Assembly (NCBI GenBank): GCA_002490525.1
Contig: DKUE01000036.1
Coordinates: forward strand, 1 to 15,880
Direction: 5' to 3'
DNA length: 15,880 nucleotides
Source of the DNA: Ruminococcaceae bacterium UBA7212
GTDB lineage: Bacteria; Bacillota; Clostridia; Oscillospirales; Acutalibacteraceae
The translations under genes were made by a program, and so were the position numbers. Numbering within the stretch: the stretch's first letter is position 1; every line of letters starts with the position of its first letter. Under the pieces are notes generated by a model. It was not told where the DNA came from. It saw only the letters and a list, made by a program, of their open reading frames with translations, and searched no databases. Shown here in pieces: positions 6,006-13,524 of the stretch.

Positions 6006-6034
6006 ATGATACCACAATATATTGTGTATGTCAA
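6006..6034 (-). promoter_or_regulatory. Second minus-strand promoter with palindromic operator in spacer
   Basis: On the minus strand TTGACA (6034-6029), a 17-base spacer, TGG and TATCAT (6011-6006) form a convincing extended -10 promoter. The spacer contains the perfect 14-bp palindrome CACAATATATTGTG (6013-6026), where a dimeric repressor would compete with polymerase. Its product would run into the terminator at 5934-5978 after about 65 bases. Confidence 0.55.
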
Positions 6035-6136
6035 TACAACTGCACACAACTTTACAAAAGAACAAAACAGAAAAAATGCTGTTTTTTGCTCGAAAAAAGT
6101 AAAAACCAGAAAAAACAATTTTTTTACCGCCATGCT

Positions 6137-6164
6137 TTGACTTTTAATAGACATTTGGTATAAT
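6137..6164 (+). promoter_or_regulatory. obg promoter
   Basis: TTGACT (6137-6142) and TATAAT (6159-6164) are separated by 16 bases, with TGG directly before the -10 (extended -10). It lies about 75 bases upstream of the obg start and points toward it. Confidence 0.8.
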
Positions 6165-6239
6165 ACTATATTATAAAATTCGTGTTAAAATGTATATTCC
6201 TTTTCACATTCACACAGCGGGTAAAAATTTCGAGGTAAA

Positions 6240-7517
6240 ATGAATATGTTTGTAGACATTGCAAAAATTAAAATTAAGGCAGGCAACGGCGGTGACGGTG
6301 CCGTTGCGTTTCACCGTGAAAAATATGTCGCGTCCGGCGGGCCGGACGGCGGCGACGGCGGGCGCGGCGGCAATATCGTCTTTCAGGTGGATGACAGCCT
6401 CTCGACACTTGCGGATTTTCGTTATAAACGCAAATATAAGGCGGACAACGGCCAAAACGGACGCGGGGCGCGCTGTAACGGCAAAAAAGGTGCGGATTTA
6501 ATCATCCGTGTGCCGCGCGGCACGGTAATACGTGAAGTGCAAAGCGGTGTGGTAATGGCAGATATGTCTTCGGACGAGCCGTTTGTGGCGGCAAGGGGCG
6601 GCAAGGGCGGCTGGGGCAATACCCATTTCGCAACCTCCACGCGCCAAACGCCGCGTTTTGCAAAGAACGGCGCCCCCGGTGAGGAGTGGGAGATTACACT
6701 CGAATTAAAGTTGATTGCGGACGTTGGACTGTTAGGGTTTCCGAACGTCGGCAAATCCTCTTTAATTTCTGTTGTCAGCGAAGCAAAGCCGATTGTCGGG
6801 GATTACCATTTTACAACTATCACACCTGTGCTCGGTGTTGTCTCTATGGGACCTGAGCAGAGCTTTGTGATGGCGGATATTCCGGGACTGATTGAGGGCG
6901 CCGCAGAGGGCGTCGGTTTGGGACATGAATTTCTGCGCCATGTGGAGCGCTGCCGCATGCTTGTGCATGTGGTGGATGTCGCGGGCAGTGAAGGACGCGA
7001 CCCGATTGAAGATTTTGAGAAAATCAACGAAGAACTCCGAAAATTCAATCCCGAATTGGCAAAATGTCCGCAAATTGTGGCGGGCAATAAAATTGACCTT
7101 GCCGAAGATGTACAGCTCGAACGTTTCCGCAAATATATCGAAGCGAAGGGCTTGGAATACTTTGAAATCGTTGCGCCCATCAAGCACGGCACCAAGGAAC
7201 TGATTAACGCCGTAGCGGCAAAACTGCAAACCCTGCCGCCTGTAAAGCATTATGAAAGCGAAGAGATTCCAATGGAACAGCTGGAGCAGAAAAAAAACGA
7301 AGGCTTCACCGTGACCGTCGAGGACGATGTCTATATTGTCGAGGCAGAATGGCTGTACCGTATTCTTTGCAAAACCGATTTGGATGATTACGAGTCACTT
7401 CAATACTTCCAAAAGGTACTCGGAACCAGCGGTATTTTGGATGCCCTTGTGGAAAAAGGGATTCAAGAGGGTGACACGGTCAGTATATATGACCTTGAAT
7501 TCGATTACGTCCCTTGA
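6240..7517 (+). CDS. obg: Obg family GTPase (ObgE/CgtA) with OCT domain
   Basis: A 425-aa GTPase that binds the 50S ribosomal subunit and acts in late ribosome assembly and stress responses. Domains: glycine-rich Obg fold (about 1-158, with AGNGGDGAVAF and GGPDGGDGGRGG), GTPase domain with G1 GFPNVGKS (166-173), switch II DIPG (213-216) and G4 NKID (283-286), then a C-terminal OCT domain (about 345-425), found in Gram-positive Obg. GAGG at 6232-6235 serves either ATG 6240 (four-base gap) or ATG 6246 (ten-base gap); family N termini begin MFVD, so 6246 is equally possible. Unlike many Firmicutes, no rplU-rpmA genes precede it; it has its own promoter. Confidence 0.98.
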   Translation: MNMFVDIAKIKIKAGNGGDGAVAFHREKYVASGGPDGGDGGRGGNIVFQVDDSLSTLADFRYKRKYKADNGQNGRGARCNGKKGADLIIRVPRGTVIREVQSGVVMADMSSDEPFVAARGGKGGWGNTHFATSTRQTPRFAKNGAPGEEWEITLELKLIADVGLLGFPNVGKSSLISVVSEAKPIVGDYHFTTITPVLGVVSMGPEQSFVMADIPGLIEGAAEGVGLGHEFLRHVERCRMLVHVVDVAGSEGRDPIEDFEKINEELRKFNPELAKCPQIVAGNKIDLAEDVQLERFRKYIEAKGLEYFEIVAPIKHGTKELINAVAAKLQTLPPVKHYESEEIPMEQLEQKKNEGFTVTVEDDVYIVEAEWLYRILCKTDLDDYESLQYFQKVLGTSGILDALVEKGIQEGDTVSIYDLEFDYVP

Positions 7518-7565
7518 TTTTGCGGCCTTTTTTCCAAGATACTGCGTTATTTCCGCGCACTTGTT

Positions 7566-7627
7566 CCACCCTCTGGAAGAAAGGTGGCACATGCGAAGCG
7601 TGTGACGGAGGGAGAGCGGAAATCCGC
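7566..7627. repeat. Structured intergenic element between obg and mrnC
   Basis: The 172-base gap 7518-7689 contains a chain of hairpins: CCACC/GGTGG (7566-7570 with 7583-7587), CACATGC-GAA-GCGTGTG (7588-7604, one G:T pair) and GCGGAAATCCGC (7616-7627). CCCTC (7569-7573) can also pair with GAGGG (7608-7612) to enclose the middle hairpin. It resembles, from memory, a non-coding repeat common in gut Clostridia genomes; no second copy is visible here. Confidence 0.5.
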
Positions 7628-7689
7628 ACAAGCCGAACGGTGATGCACAAACCCGTGAATACAATTTATTTTCTGTAAGGAGCGTTTTA

Positions 7690-8133
7690 ATGCTGCCTAA
7701 AATTCCGATACAAAATCCCAATACCTACAGCCCGCTGGCGCTTGCGTTCTTAGGGGACGCAGTGTACGGACTTTTGGTGCGTGAGCAGTTACTGCTTACG
7801 GCGAACCGTCCTGCCGGGAAATTACATACCCTTTCCGTGCAGGCGGTCAATGCCCGCGCGCAGGCACAGGCGGCAGAGAAAATTTTACCGATGCTCACAG
7901 AAGCCGAGCTTGCCGTTTACAAACGGGGCAGAAATGCGCACCCGGGGCATACGCCGAAGAACCAGTCGGAAGGGGACTATCACAGCGCAACGGGGTTGGA
8001 AGCTCTGTTTGGATGGCTGTATCTGCATGGTGCAGAAGCACGTCTGCGGGCGCTGTTTGATAGAATCCAAGACGATGGGGATGAGGGTTTTGCAACAGAC
8101 AGGTGTTCGGCGAATCGGGAATCTGTTTTTTGA
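7690..8133 (+). CDS. mrnC: Mini-ribonuclease III
   Basis: A 147-aa RNase III catalytic domain without the double-stranded-RNA-binding domain, as in the Mini-III enzymes that mature 23S rRNA ends in Firmicutes. Motifs: LAFLGDAVYGLLVR (catalytic aspartate in the RNase III signature), LSVQAVNARAQA, then YKRGRNA, TPKNQSEGDYHSATGLEALF, with the second set of acidic catalytic residues, and WLYLHG. AAGGAG lies at good spacing before the ATG. In many Firmicutes mrnC follows cysS; here it follows obg after a structured gap. Its 3' end overlaps the YitT gene by about 50 bases, so its last 17 or so residues are probably unconserved. Confidence 0.94.
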   Translation: MLPKIPIQNPNTYSPLALAFLGDAVYGLLVREQLLLTANRPAGKLHTLSVQAVNARAQAQAAEKILPMLTEAELAVYKRGRNAHPGHTPKNQSEGDYHSATGLEALFGWLYLHGAEARLRALFDRIQDDGDEGFATDRCSANRESVF

Positions 8134-8965
8134 TGTTTTGTATTTTGCGGCGGGCGGTGCTCTGTATGCGCTGTCGGTCAATGTATTTACTGCCCCGAAC
8201 GGCATTTTGTCGGGCGGATTTACAGGTGTTGCAACCATACTGAACCGCTTATTTGCTTTTCCCATCGGTACGGCGGTGTTTCTTTTGAATATTCCGCTGT
8301 TTATCATTTCCTTTAAAAAATTCGGGTTTTCCTTTATCATAAAAACCGTAACGGCGACATTTTTGATGTCTGCGCTGATTGATTTGTTGGCGCCGATTGT
8401 CCCCGTTTACCGCGGCGATAAGCTTTTATCTGCGCTGTTCGGCGGGATTTTAAGCGGTGCGGGCTTAGGACTCGTGTTTCTGCGCGGCGCGACCACCGGC
8501 GGTACGGACATTTTGTCAAAACTTCTGCGTCTGCGTTTTCCTGTGGCATCTATGGGGCGTATGGTGCTGATTTTGGATTTGCTGATTATCGCCGCCTCTT
8601 TCGCGGTATACCGCAGTCTCGAAAATGTATTGTATGCGCTTGTGGTGATTTACGTAAGCGCCCAGTCCATCGATTTGGTGCTGTCGGGCTTTTCTCACGA
8701 TAAGCTGTTGTTTATCATTACGAAAGAGGGTGCGTCCGCTGTCGAAACCATTACACGGGCGCTGGACCGCGGCGTGAGCATTTTGCCCATGCGCGGTGGA
8801 TATTCGGGGGAAGGGCGACAAATGCTGTTTTGCGCCGCTCGTGCAAACGATGTACCGCGTGTAACCAAAGCGGTGCGCGCACTCGACAGGGATGCGTTTA
8901 TTGTCGTAACCGAAACAGCCGCCATCCTCGGCGAGGGGTTTCGGCGTAAAGCAGAGGATTTGTAA
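8081..8965 (+). CDS. YitT family membrane protein (DUF161 + DUF2179)
   Basis: About 294 aa. The N-terminal two thirds hold five or six membrane segments with the YitT signature GGALYALSVNVFTAPNGILSG and GGFTGVA, then LSGAGLGLVFLRGATTGGTD. The C-terminal 90 residues form a soluble DUF2179 domain (LLFIITKEGASAVETITRAL, GGYSGEGRQMLFC). The family is widespread in Firmicutes; its transport or sensing function is not established. The start is uncertain: in-frame ATGs at 8075 and 8081 both lie inside mrnC and neither has a clear ribosome binding site. A longer open frame reaching back to 7781 is the shadow of mrnC. Translation is probably coupled to mrnC. Confidence 0.88.
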   Translation: MRVLQQTGVRRIGNLFFDVLYFAAGGALYALSVNVFTAPNGILSGGFTGVATILNRLFAFPIGTAVFLLNIPLFIISFKKFGFSFIIKTVTATFLMSALIDLLAPIVPVYRGDKLLSALFGGILSGAGLGLVFLRGATTGGTDILSKLLRLRFPVASMGRMVLILDLLIIAASFAVYRSLENVLYALVVIYVSAQSIDLVLSGFSHDKLLFIITKEGASAVETITRALDRGVSILPMRGGYSGEGRQMLFCAARANDVPRVTKAVRALDRDAFIVVTETAAILGEGFRRKAEDL

Positions 8966-8974
8966 ATCCGTGCC

Positions 8975-9068
8975 CGTCATTCTGAGGCACAGCCGAAGAA
9001 TCTTACACAGTACCAAGTAAATTTGATAAATGCGTAGGGAACGGCCTTAAGTGTCGTTCCGCGGGCGG
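8975..9068 (+). repeat. Composite intergenic repeat, copy A
   Basis: Module 1 (8975-9003) is a hairpin-like segment built on TTCT-GAGGC-ACA-GCCGA-AGAA. A roughly 30-base spacer and module 2 (9034-9068), an imperfect hairpin starting GTAGGGAACG, follow. The same modules occur in the same order at 10259-10361 and inverted at 14650-14716; spacer plus module 1 recur inverted at 15827-15880. It fills the gap between the YitT gene and the next gene. Confidence 0.75.
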
Positions 9069-9082
9069 AGGTGTATCCTAAT

Positions 9083-10222
9083 ATGCGGGAAGACCGAGCA
9101 TATTTTTACTTACCTGTTATACTTTGCTTTCTTTGCGGTGCGCTTGTGTTCGGCTTAGGCATTCACGAAACGGTTACAGACCCACAGAAGGACTGGGCGG
9201 CGGCAGAAGCATATCCGCACCATTATACATATCTGTACGGCGGACAATATGATGCGGAAAACGATGTGTATGTACCGAAAACGTATGCGGTATTTTACAG
9301 CTATACGGTGGACGGAGAAGAGTATTTTTTTAGAAAGAAAACAAGCGAACTACCCAAAGAAGGCAGCCAGGCAGATATTCTGTATAACCCCGAATCGCCC
9401 GAAGATGCGGTGATGCAAAGCGGAAGTAACAGCCCCGCACCGCTGATTGCGATAGGCGCGTTTTTTATGCTTATACCGTTGTTTTTCTTACCGGTTTTGA
9501 TAGATGATATTCGGTGGAGAAAATTTCAAAAATCGGGGTATGCAGAAAGCGCGGCAAAGGAAACAGAGAAAAAGCGAAAACCCGATTTTATAGGTGTGCT
9601 GTTCGGTATAGTGACGATGGCTTTCGGTGCCGTTATATTGTGCGTAATGGCAGGCGGATTTTCTGTGAATCGTATCGCCGTATTTTTGCAGGGACCGTTT
9701 TCACTGCCGATGCTGATTCCGCTGATTCTGTTTTCGGCGGGGATATTTACGGTTGCGGCAGGTCTTTTGGGTTTTACAAGGCGGCGGAATCAGCAAGCGG
9801 AACATGTAAGCGTCTCGGAAAAACAGGGGCAGAGTTTTGTGGATATGTTGGAAACGCGCCTGCCGCCAACACCGACGGTCGGCGAGGCCGTAGATGCTTT
9901 TGAAAGCATGTGCCGCGTGTCTCTGAATGCTGAAGCGGATGACTTTTTCTTTGAAACGGGTGTTTTTCAGTATGGCGGGGAAGATGTTTTTTATTTTTCT
10001 TTGATTCGGCAATTCAAAATGCCGACAGCCGAACCCATGCAGGTACATCTGCATTTGAAATATCCGCCCACAGAGAAAAACCGGGAATATCAAGCTTCGT
10101 TTTGGGCAGAAGGCGGTTTTTCAACCTTCTTTAATAAGGTGCGTGCATCGGCAGCGTATCAACATTTGGAACGGAATTCCGATTGCGTTTGTACTTGGGA
10201 AGTGCTTTTGGAAAATGCGTGA
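9083..10222 (+). CDS. DUF3592-like membrane protein with C-terminal unnamed domain
   Basis: A 379-aa protein. TM1 (about 8-28) is followed by an extracytoplasmic region (30-118) with YAVFYSYTVDGEEYFF and ILYNPESPEDAV, typical of DUF3592 proteins; TM2 is about 119-140. A second pair, TM3 (about 169-190) and TM4 (about 208-231), leads to a soluble C-terminal domain (251-379). That domain is clearly homologous to the whole 133-aa protein encoded at 10823-11224. I start at ATG 9083 because GGAGG (9067-9071) overlaps the upstream in-frame GTG at 9071. Function unknown. Composite repeats flank the gene on both sides, suggesting an accessory segment. Confidence 0.85.
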   Translation: MREDRAYFYLPVILCFLCGALVFGLGIHETVTDPQKDWAAAEAYPHHYTYLYGGQYDAENDVYVPKTYAVFYSYTVDGEEYFFRKKTSELPKEGSQADILYNPESPEDAVMQSGSNSPAPLIAIGAFFMLIPLFFLPVLIDDIRWRKFQKSGYAESAAKETEKKRKPDFIGVLFGIVTMAFGAVILCVMAGGFSVNRIAVFLQGPFSLPMLIPLILFSAGIFTVAAGLLGFTRRRNQQAEHVSVSEKQGQSFVDMLETRLPPTPTVGEAVDAFESMCRVSLNAEADDFFFETGVFQYGGEDVFYFSLIRQFKMPTAEPMQVHLHLKYPPTEKNREYQASFWAEGGFSTFFNKVRASAAYQHLERNSDCVCTWEVLLENA

Positions 10223-10244
10223 AAAGAGGATGTTTCCCCTTTTT
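10222..10244 (+). terminator. Weak intrinsic terminator after the membrane protein gene
   Basis: AAAAGAGGA (10222-10230) pairs with TCCCCTTTT (10235-10243) around a four-base loop, with one A:C mismatch; T-rich sequence forms the right arm and tail. It starts at the last base of the stop codon. Confidence 0.4.
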
Positions 10245-10258
10245 GACTGTGCAAGCTT

Positions 10259-10361
10259 GTCGTTCTGCGCGACAGCGAAGAATCTCACATCATACGAAGT
10301 AGTCGGACGGCGCAGATTTGATACTGCTTAGGGAAGAACTTAAGTGGTGTTTCGTGGGCGG
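10259..10361 (+). repeat. Composite intergenic repeat, copy B
   Basis: Same order as copy A: module 1 (10259-10284, GTCGTTCTG...CAGCGAAGAATC), a spacer about 14 bases longer than in A, then module 2 (10329-10361, TAGGGAAGAACTTAAGTGG...GGGCGG). It occupies the gap before the GNAT gene. Module 2 is more degenerate than in copy C. Confidence 0.7.
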
Positions 10362-10390
10362 CTACAGTCTGCTGAAAGAGGTGAAACGGT

Positions 10391-10798
10391 ATGACAGTCA
10401 AAATTGCATCTGAAAAAGATTTAACCTTTTTGCAAACCCATGATCGACATTTGTCACCGGAAGAGCTGGAATATTTGGTGAAAAGGCATCGGGTATATCT
10501 TGCAGAGCAAAACGGTGTACCTGTCGGCTGGCTTCGATGGAACCTGTTTTGGGATAACATACCGTTTATGAATATGTTGTACATATTGGAAGAGTACAGA
10601 AAACAGGGCATCGGGCGGGCACTTGTAAGCTTTTGGGAACAGGAAATGCAGGAACAGGGCTATCGCTTTGTGCTGACCTCTTCCCAATCAGACGAGCAGG
10701 GACAGTATTTTTACCGCAAACTTGGGTTTGCGGACACAGGCGCTTTGCTGTTGCGGAATGAACCGCTGGAAATTGTATTTGTAAAGTATTTTAGTTAA
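10391..10798 (+). CDS. GNAT family N-acetyltransferase
   Basis: A 135-aa GNAT-fold protein that would transfer an acyl group from acetyl-CoA to an unknown amine. The acetyl-CoA-binding motif A is LEEYRKQGIGRALVSFWEQE (R70-x-x-G-x-G pattern) and motif B includes YFYRKLGF (106-113). The N-terminal part has VYLAEQNGVPVGWLRW, typical of strand 2-3. GAGGTG precedes the ATG at good spacing. It follows repeat copy B and is 24 bases upstream of the small unnamed-domain gene, so the two are probably cotranscribed. The substrate cannot be read from the sequence. Confidence 0.9.
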   Translation: MTVKIASEKDLTFLQTHDRHLSPEELEYLVKRHRVYLAEQNGVPVGWLRWNLFWDNIPFMNMLYILEEYRKQGIGRALVSFWEQEMQEQGYRFVLTSSQSDEQGQYFYRKLGFADTGALLLRNEPLEIVFVKYFS

Positions 10799-10822
10799 AT
10801 TATTTTGAGAAAGGGGAAGAAA

Positions 10823-11224
10823 ATGGATATATTGGAAATGTTGAAACAAAATATGTCGGAATCTGTAACGGTTTCTGAGATGGTAAATGTGTTTGAACGC
10901 ATTTGTCAAGTCCCCTTAGATGCCGAAGAGGACGATTTATTATATGAAAACGGTGTATTTTCATTTGACGGAACAGAAAAATTCTACTTTTCTTTGACGC
11001 GGCAGTTTATGACCGAAGAAACAGAGGACGAATATCTACAACTGCAATGTGCCTTGAAATTTCCCGTAGATGCGCAAAATAAGCATTTCAAGATGACGTA
11101 TTGGTCGGAAAATGAGGATTTTGATGCGTTTTTTGATACGGTTCGGCAATCTCCCGCATATCAGTACTTGATGCAAGCAGATATCCGTTGCACCGATATA
11201 GATTTATTTTTGGATGAAACATAA
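10823..11224 (+). CDS. Small cytosolic protein, free copy of the unnamed domain
   Basis: A 133-aa soluble acidic protein with no membrane segment or signal peptide. It aligns end to end with residues 251-379 of the protein encoded at 9083-10222; over the first 58 aligned residues I count 28 identities without gaps, with shared landmarks TV-E-V--FE--C-V-L-AE-DD, GVF and FYFSL-RQF. The conserved W in its later part (TYWSE versus SFWAE) and SPAYQYL versus SAAYQHL also match. The start is ATG 10823 behind AAAGGGGAAG; an in-frame TTG at 10805 is unnecessary. It ends 13 bases before lepA. I do not recognise a named family; the fold and function are unknown. Confidence 0.85.
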   Translation: MDILEMLKQNMSESVTVSEMVNVFERICQVPLDAEEDDLLYENGVFSFDGTEKFYFSLTRQFMTEETEDEYLQLQCALKFPVDAQNKHFKMTYWSENEDFDAFFDTVRQSPAYQYLMQADIRCTDIDLFLDET

Positions 11225-11237
11225 ACAGAGGTAACCT

Positions 11238-13043
11238 ATGCAAAAGAAAGAAAACATTCGCAACTTTTCAATCATCGCGCACATTGACCATGGTAAGTCC
11301 ACGCTTGCCGACCGTCTTTTGGAATTGACGGATTCCGTTATGAAACGTGATATGGAGGAGCAGCTGCTCGACAACATGGATTTGGAGCGTGAGCGCGGCA
11401 TCACGATTAAGGCGCATGCCGTGAAGCTCGACTATAAAGCGCAGGACGGCAATACATATGCGCTGAATTTGATTGATACACCCGGTCACGTGGATTTCAA
11501 CTATGAAGTGTCGCGCAGTCTTGCCGCGTGTGAGGGCGCGATTCTGATTGTGGATGCGTCCCAAGGAATTGAGGCGCAGACGCTTGCCAATACCTACTTG
11601 GCGCTGGATCACGATTTGGAAATCGTTCCGGTTATCAATAAAATCGATTTGCCTGCCGCCGACCCCGAACGTGTGGCGACAGAGGTCGAGGATGTCATCG
11701 GGATTCCCTGTATGGAAGCACCGCGCGTATCGGCAAAAACAGGTAAGAATGTGGAGCAGGTGCTCGAAGAGATTGTAAAACTCATGCCGCCGCCCGAAAA
11801 TCATGATGATAAACCCTTGCGCGCGCTGATTTTCGATTCCGTTTACGACAGCTATCGCGGTGTCATTGTATATGTCCGCGTAATGGATGGTTCCATTAAA
11901 CCCGGCGACACCATGCGTATGATGGCAACGGGCGCGGAATTCACGGTTGTGGAAACGGGCTATATGCGCGCGACCTCGTTAGAGCCGACGAAGTGCCTTT
12001 CTTCGGGTGAGGTCGGTTACATTACCGCCTCTATCAAAACCGTTTCCGATGCGCGTGTAGGGGATACCGTGACGTTGGCGAATGTGCCTGCCGCCGAGCC
12101 TCTCCCCGGGTATCGAAAGGTGAATCCGATGGTGTTCTGCGGTGTATATCCTGCGGACGGCGCGGACTACGAAAATCTCCGCGATGCACTGGAAAAACTG
12201 CGCTTGAACGATGCGGCGCTGTCCTTTGAACCGGAAACCTCGGGTGCATTGGGCTTTGGCTTCCGATGCGGCTTTTTGGGGCTTCTGCATCTTGAAATCA
12301 TTCAGGAGCGCTTGGAACGCGAATACGATTTAGACTTGGTCACGACCATTCCGAGTGTTGTTTACAAAATTCATTTGACCGACAAATCCGTGGTTGAAAT
12401 TGACAATCCGTGCAATTACCCCGACCCTGCGGTGATTGATTATGCAGAGGAGCCGATGGTTGAAGCGCACATTTATGCGCCGCCCGAATATGTCGGGCAG
12501 ATTATGGATTTGTGCCAGGACAGACGCGGCATCTATAAAGAAATGACATATCTTGCCTCGGACCGTGTAGATATTAAATACATTCTGCCGCTGAATGAAA
12601 TTATTTACGACTTTTTTGATGTGTTGAAATCACGTACGCGCGGCTATGCGTCGTTCGACTACGAAATTAAGGATTACGAACGCTCACAGCTTGTGAAGCT
12701 GGATGTGCTGTTAAACGGCGATACGATTGATGCGCTGTCGTTTATCATTCATGCCGACAAAGCCTATGCGCGTGCCAGAAAGATCGCCGAAAAGCTCAAG
12801 GAAAATATTCCGCGCCAGATGTTTGAAATTCCGATTCAGATTGCGGTCGGCGGTAAGGTAATTGCGCGCGAAACCGTCAAAGCGATGCGTAAGGATGTTT
12901 TGGCGAAGTGCTACGGCGGTGATATTACGCGCAAAAAGAAGTTGTTGGAAAAACAAAAGGAAGGTAAAAAACGTATGCGTCATTTCGGTACGGTGGAAGT
13001 ACCGCAGGAGGCGTTTATGGCGGTGTTGAAATTAGATGAATAG
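11238..13043 (+). CDS. lepA: Elongation factor 4 (LepA), ribosomal GTPase
   Basis: A 601-aa translational GTPase related to EF-G, implicated in ribosome back-translocation or small-subunit biogenesis. G1 AHIDHGKS (14-21), RGIT (53-56), G3 DTPGH (80-84) and G4 NKID (134-137) are all present; then come domain II, EF-G-like domains III and V, and the LepA-specific C-terminal domain ending in FGTVEVPQEAFMAVLKLDE. Length is typical (about 600). AGAGGT precedes the ATG. The stop overlaps the start of the ProXp-type gene by eight bases, and lepA-hemW linkage is a conserved Firmicute arrangement. Confidence 0.99.
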   Translation: MQKKENIRNFSIIAHIDHGKSTLADRLLELTDSVMKRDMEEQLLDNMDLERERGITIKAHAVKLDYKAQDGNTYALNLIDTPGHVDFNYEVSRSLAACEGAILIVDASQGIEAQTLANTYLALDHDLEIVPVINKIDLPAADPERVATEVEDVIGIPCMEAPRVSAKTGKNVEQVLEEIVKLMPPPENHDDKPLRALIFDSVYDSYRGVIVYVRVMDGSIKPGDTMRMMATGAEFTVVETGYMRATSLEPTKCLSSGEVGYITASIKTVSDARVGDTVTLANVPAAEPLPGYRKVNPMVFCGVYPADGADYENLRDALEKLRLNDAALSFEPETSGALGFGFRCGFLGLLHLEIIQERLEREYDLDLVTTIPSVVYKIHLTDKSVVEIDNPCNYPDPAVIDYAEEPMVEAHIYAPPEYVGQIMDLCQDRRGIYKEMTYLASDRVDIKYILPLNEIIYDFFDVLKSRTRGYASFDYEIKDYERSQLVKLDVLLNGDTIDALSFIIHADKAYARARKIAEKLKENIPRQMFEIPIQIAVGGKVIARETVKAMRKDVLAKCYGGDITRKKKLLEKQKEGKKRMRHFGTVEVPQEAFMAVLKLDE

Positions 13044-13524
13044 TCGTGAAAATATTTTTGAAAAACTGCATGAACTTAGAATTCCGTTTGAATTGGTGGA
13101 GCATGCGCCTGCTTTTACGATGGATGAATATAACGCACTCGGGTTTAATCCAAATGATGAAATCTGCAAAAATCTGTTTCTGCGCGATTACAAGGGCACG
13201 CGTCATATGCTGGTGGTCTTAAAGGGAAGCAAGCATGCGGATTTGCAGTTGATTCGCGGCGAGGTGGATTCCTCAAAGCTGAGTTTTGCTTCCGATGCGC
13301 GTCTGGCGAGATTTTTAGATGTGAAAAAAGGCTCTGTTTCACCGCTGGGCTTACTCAATGATGCGGCGGGTGTGGTCGAGGTCTATTTTGACGAAGACTT
13401 AAAAGACGCACCGCGTCTGGGCTTTCACCCGAATGACAACACGGCAACCGTGTTTTTGTCCTTTTCGGATGTACAAAAATACATAGAGAGCACGGGGCAT
13501 ACCGTACGGTTTTTAAAAGTATGA
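13036..13524 (+). CDS. ProXp-type (PrdX/YbaK superfamily) aminoacyl-tRNA deacylase
   Basis: A 162-aa stand-alone editing domain related to the INS domain of prolyl-tRNA synthetase. In this family (ProXp-ala, PrdX) the enzyme hydrolyses mischarged Ala-tRNA(Pro). Visible conserved parts: CKNLFLRDYKG with K45, VVLKGSKHADL, GSVSPLGLLND (99-109) and FHPNDNTATVFLS (130-142). Length is normal. The start overlaps the lepA stop by eight bases, and its stop overlaps the hemW start by four, so the three genes form one translationally coupled operon. Substrate specificity is taken from the family, not shown here; ProXp relatives with other specificity exist. Confidence 0.9.
   Translation: MNSRENIFEKLHELRIPFELVEHAPAFTMDEYNALGFNPNDEICKNLFLRDYKGTRHMLVVLKGSKHADLQLIRGEVDSSKLSFASDARLARFLDVKKGSVSPLGLLNDAAGVVEVYFDEDLKDAPRLGFHPNDNTATVFLSFSDVQKYIESTGHTVRFLKV

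Larger units (their letters stand above)
5842..6239. other. Regulatory region between the small membrane gene and obg
   Basis: This 398-base AT-rich gap has no coding sequence that I support. From left to right it contains a LexA-like box, a minus-strand promoter, a second half-matching box, a minus-strand terminator, a second minus-strand promoter with a palindrome in its spacer, an A/T-rich homopolymer stretch (about 6060-6126, with only a weak AAAACAG/CTGTTTT stem), and the obg promoter. Confidence 0.6.

Noticed and set aside
5795..6163. Plus-strand frame of 122 codons
   Set aside because: It spans AT-rich regulatory DNA containing promoters, palindromes and a terminator; low-complexity product with no start signal.
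7781..8080. Long upstream extension of the YitT reading frame
   Set aside because: This is the shadow of mrnC in another frame; it is basic and arginine-rich with no membrane or YitT signature before about 8110.
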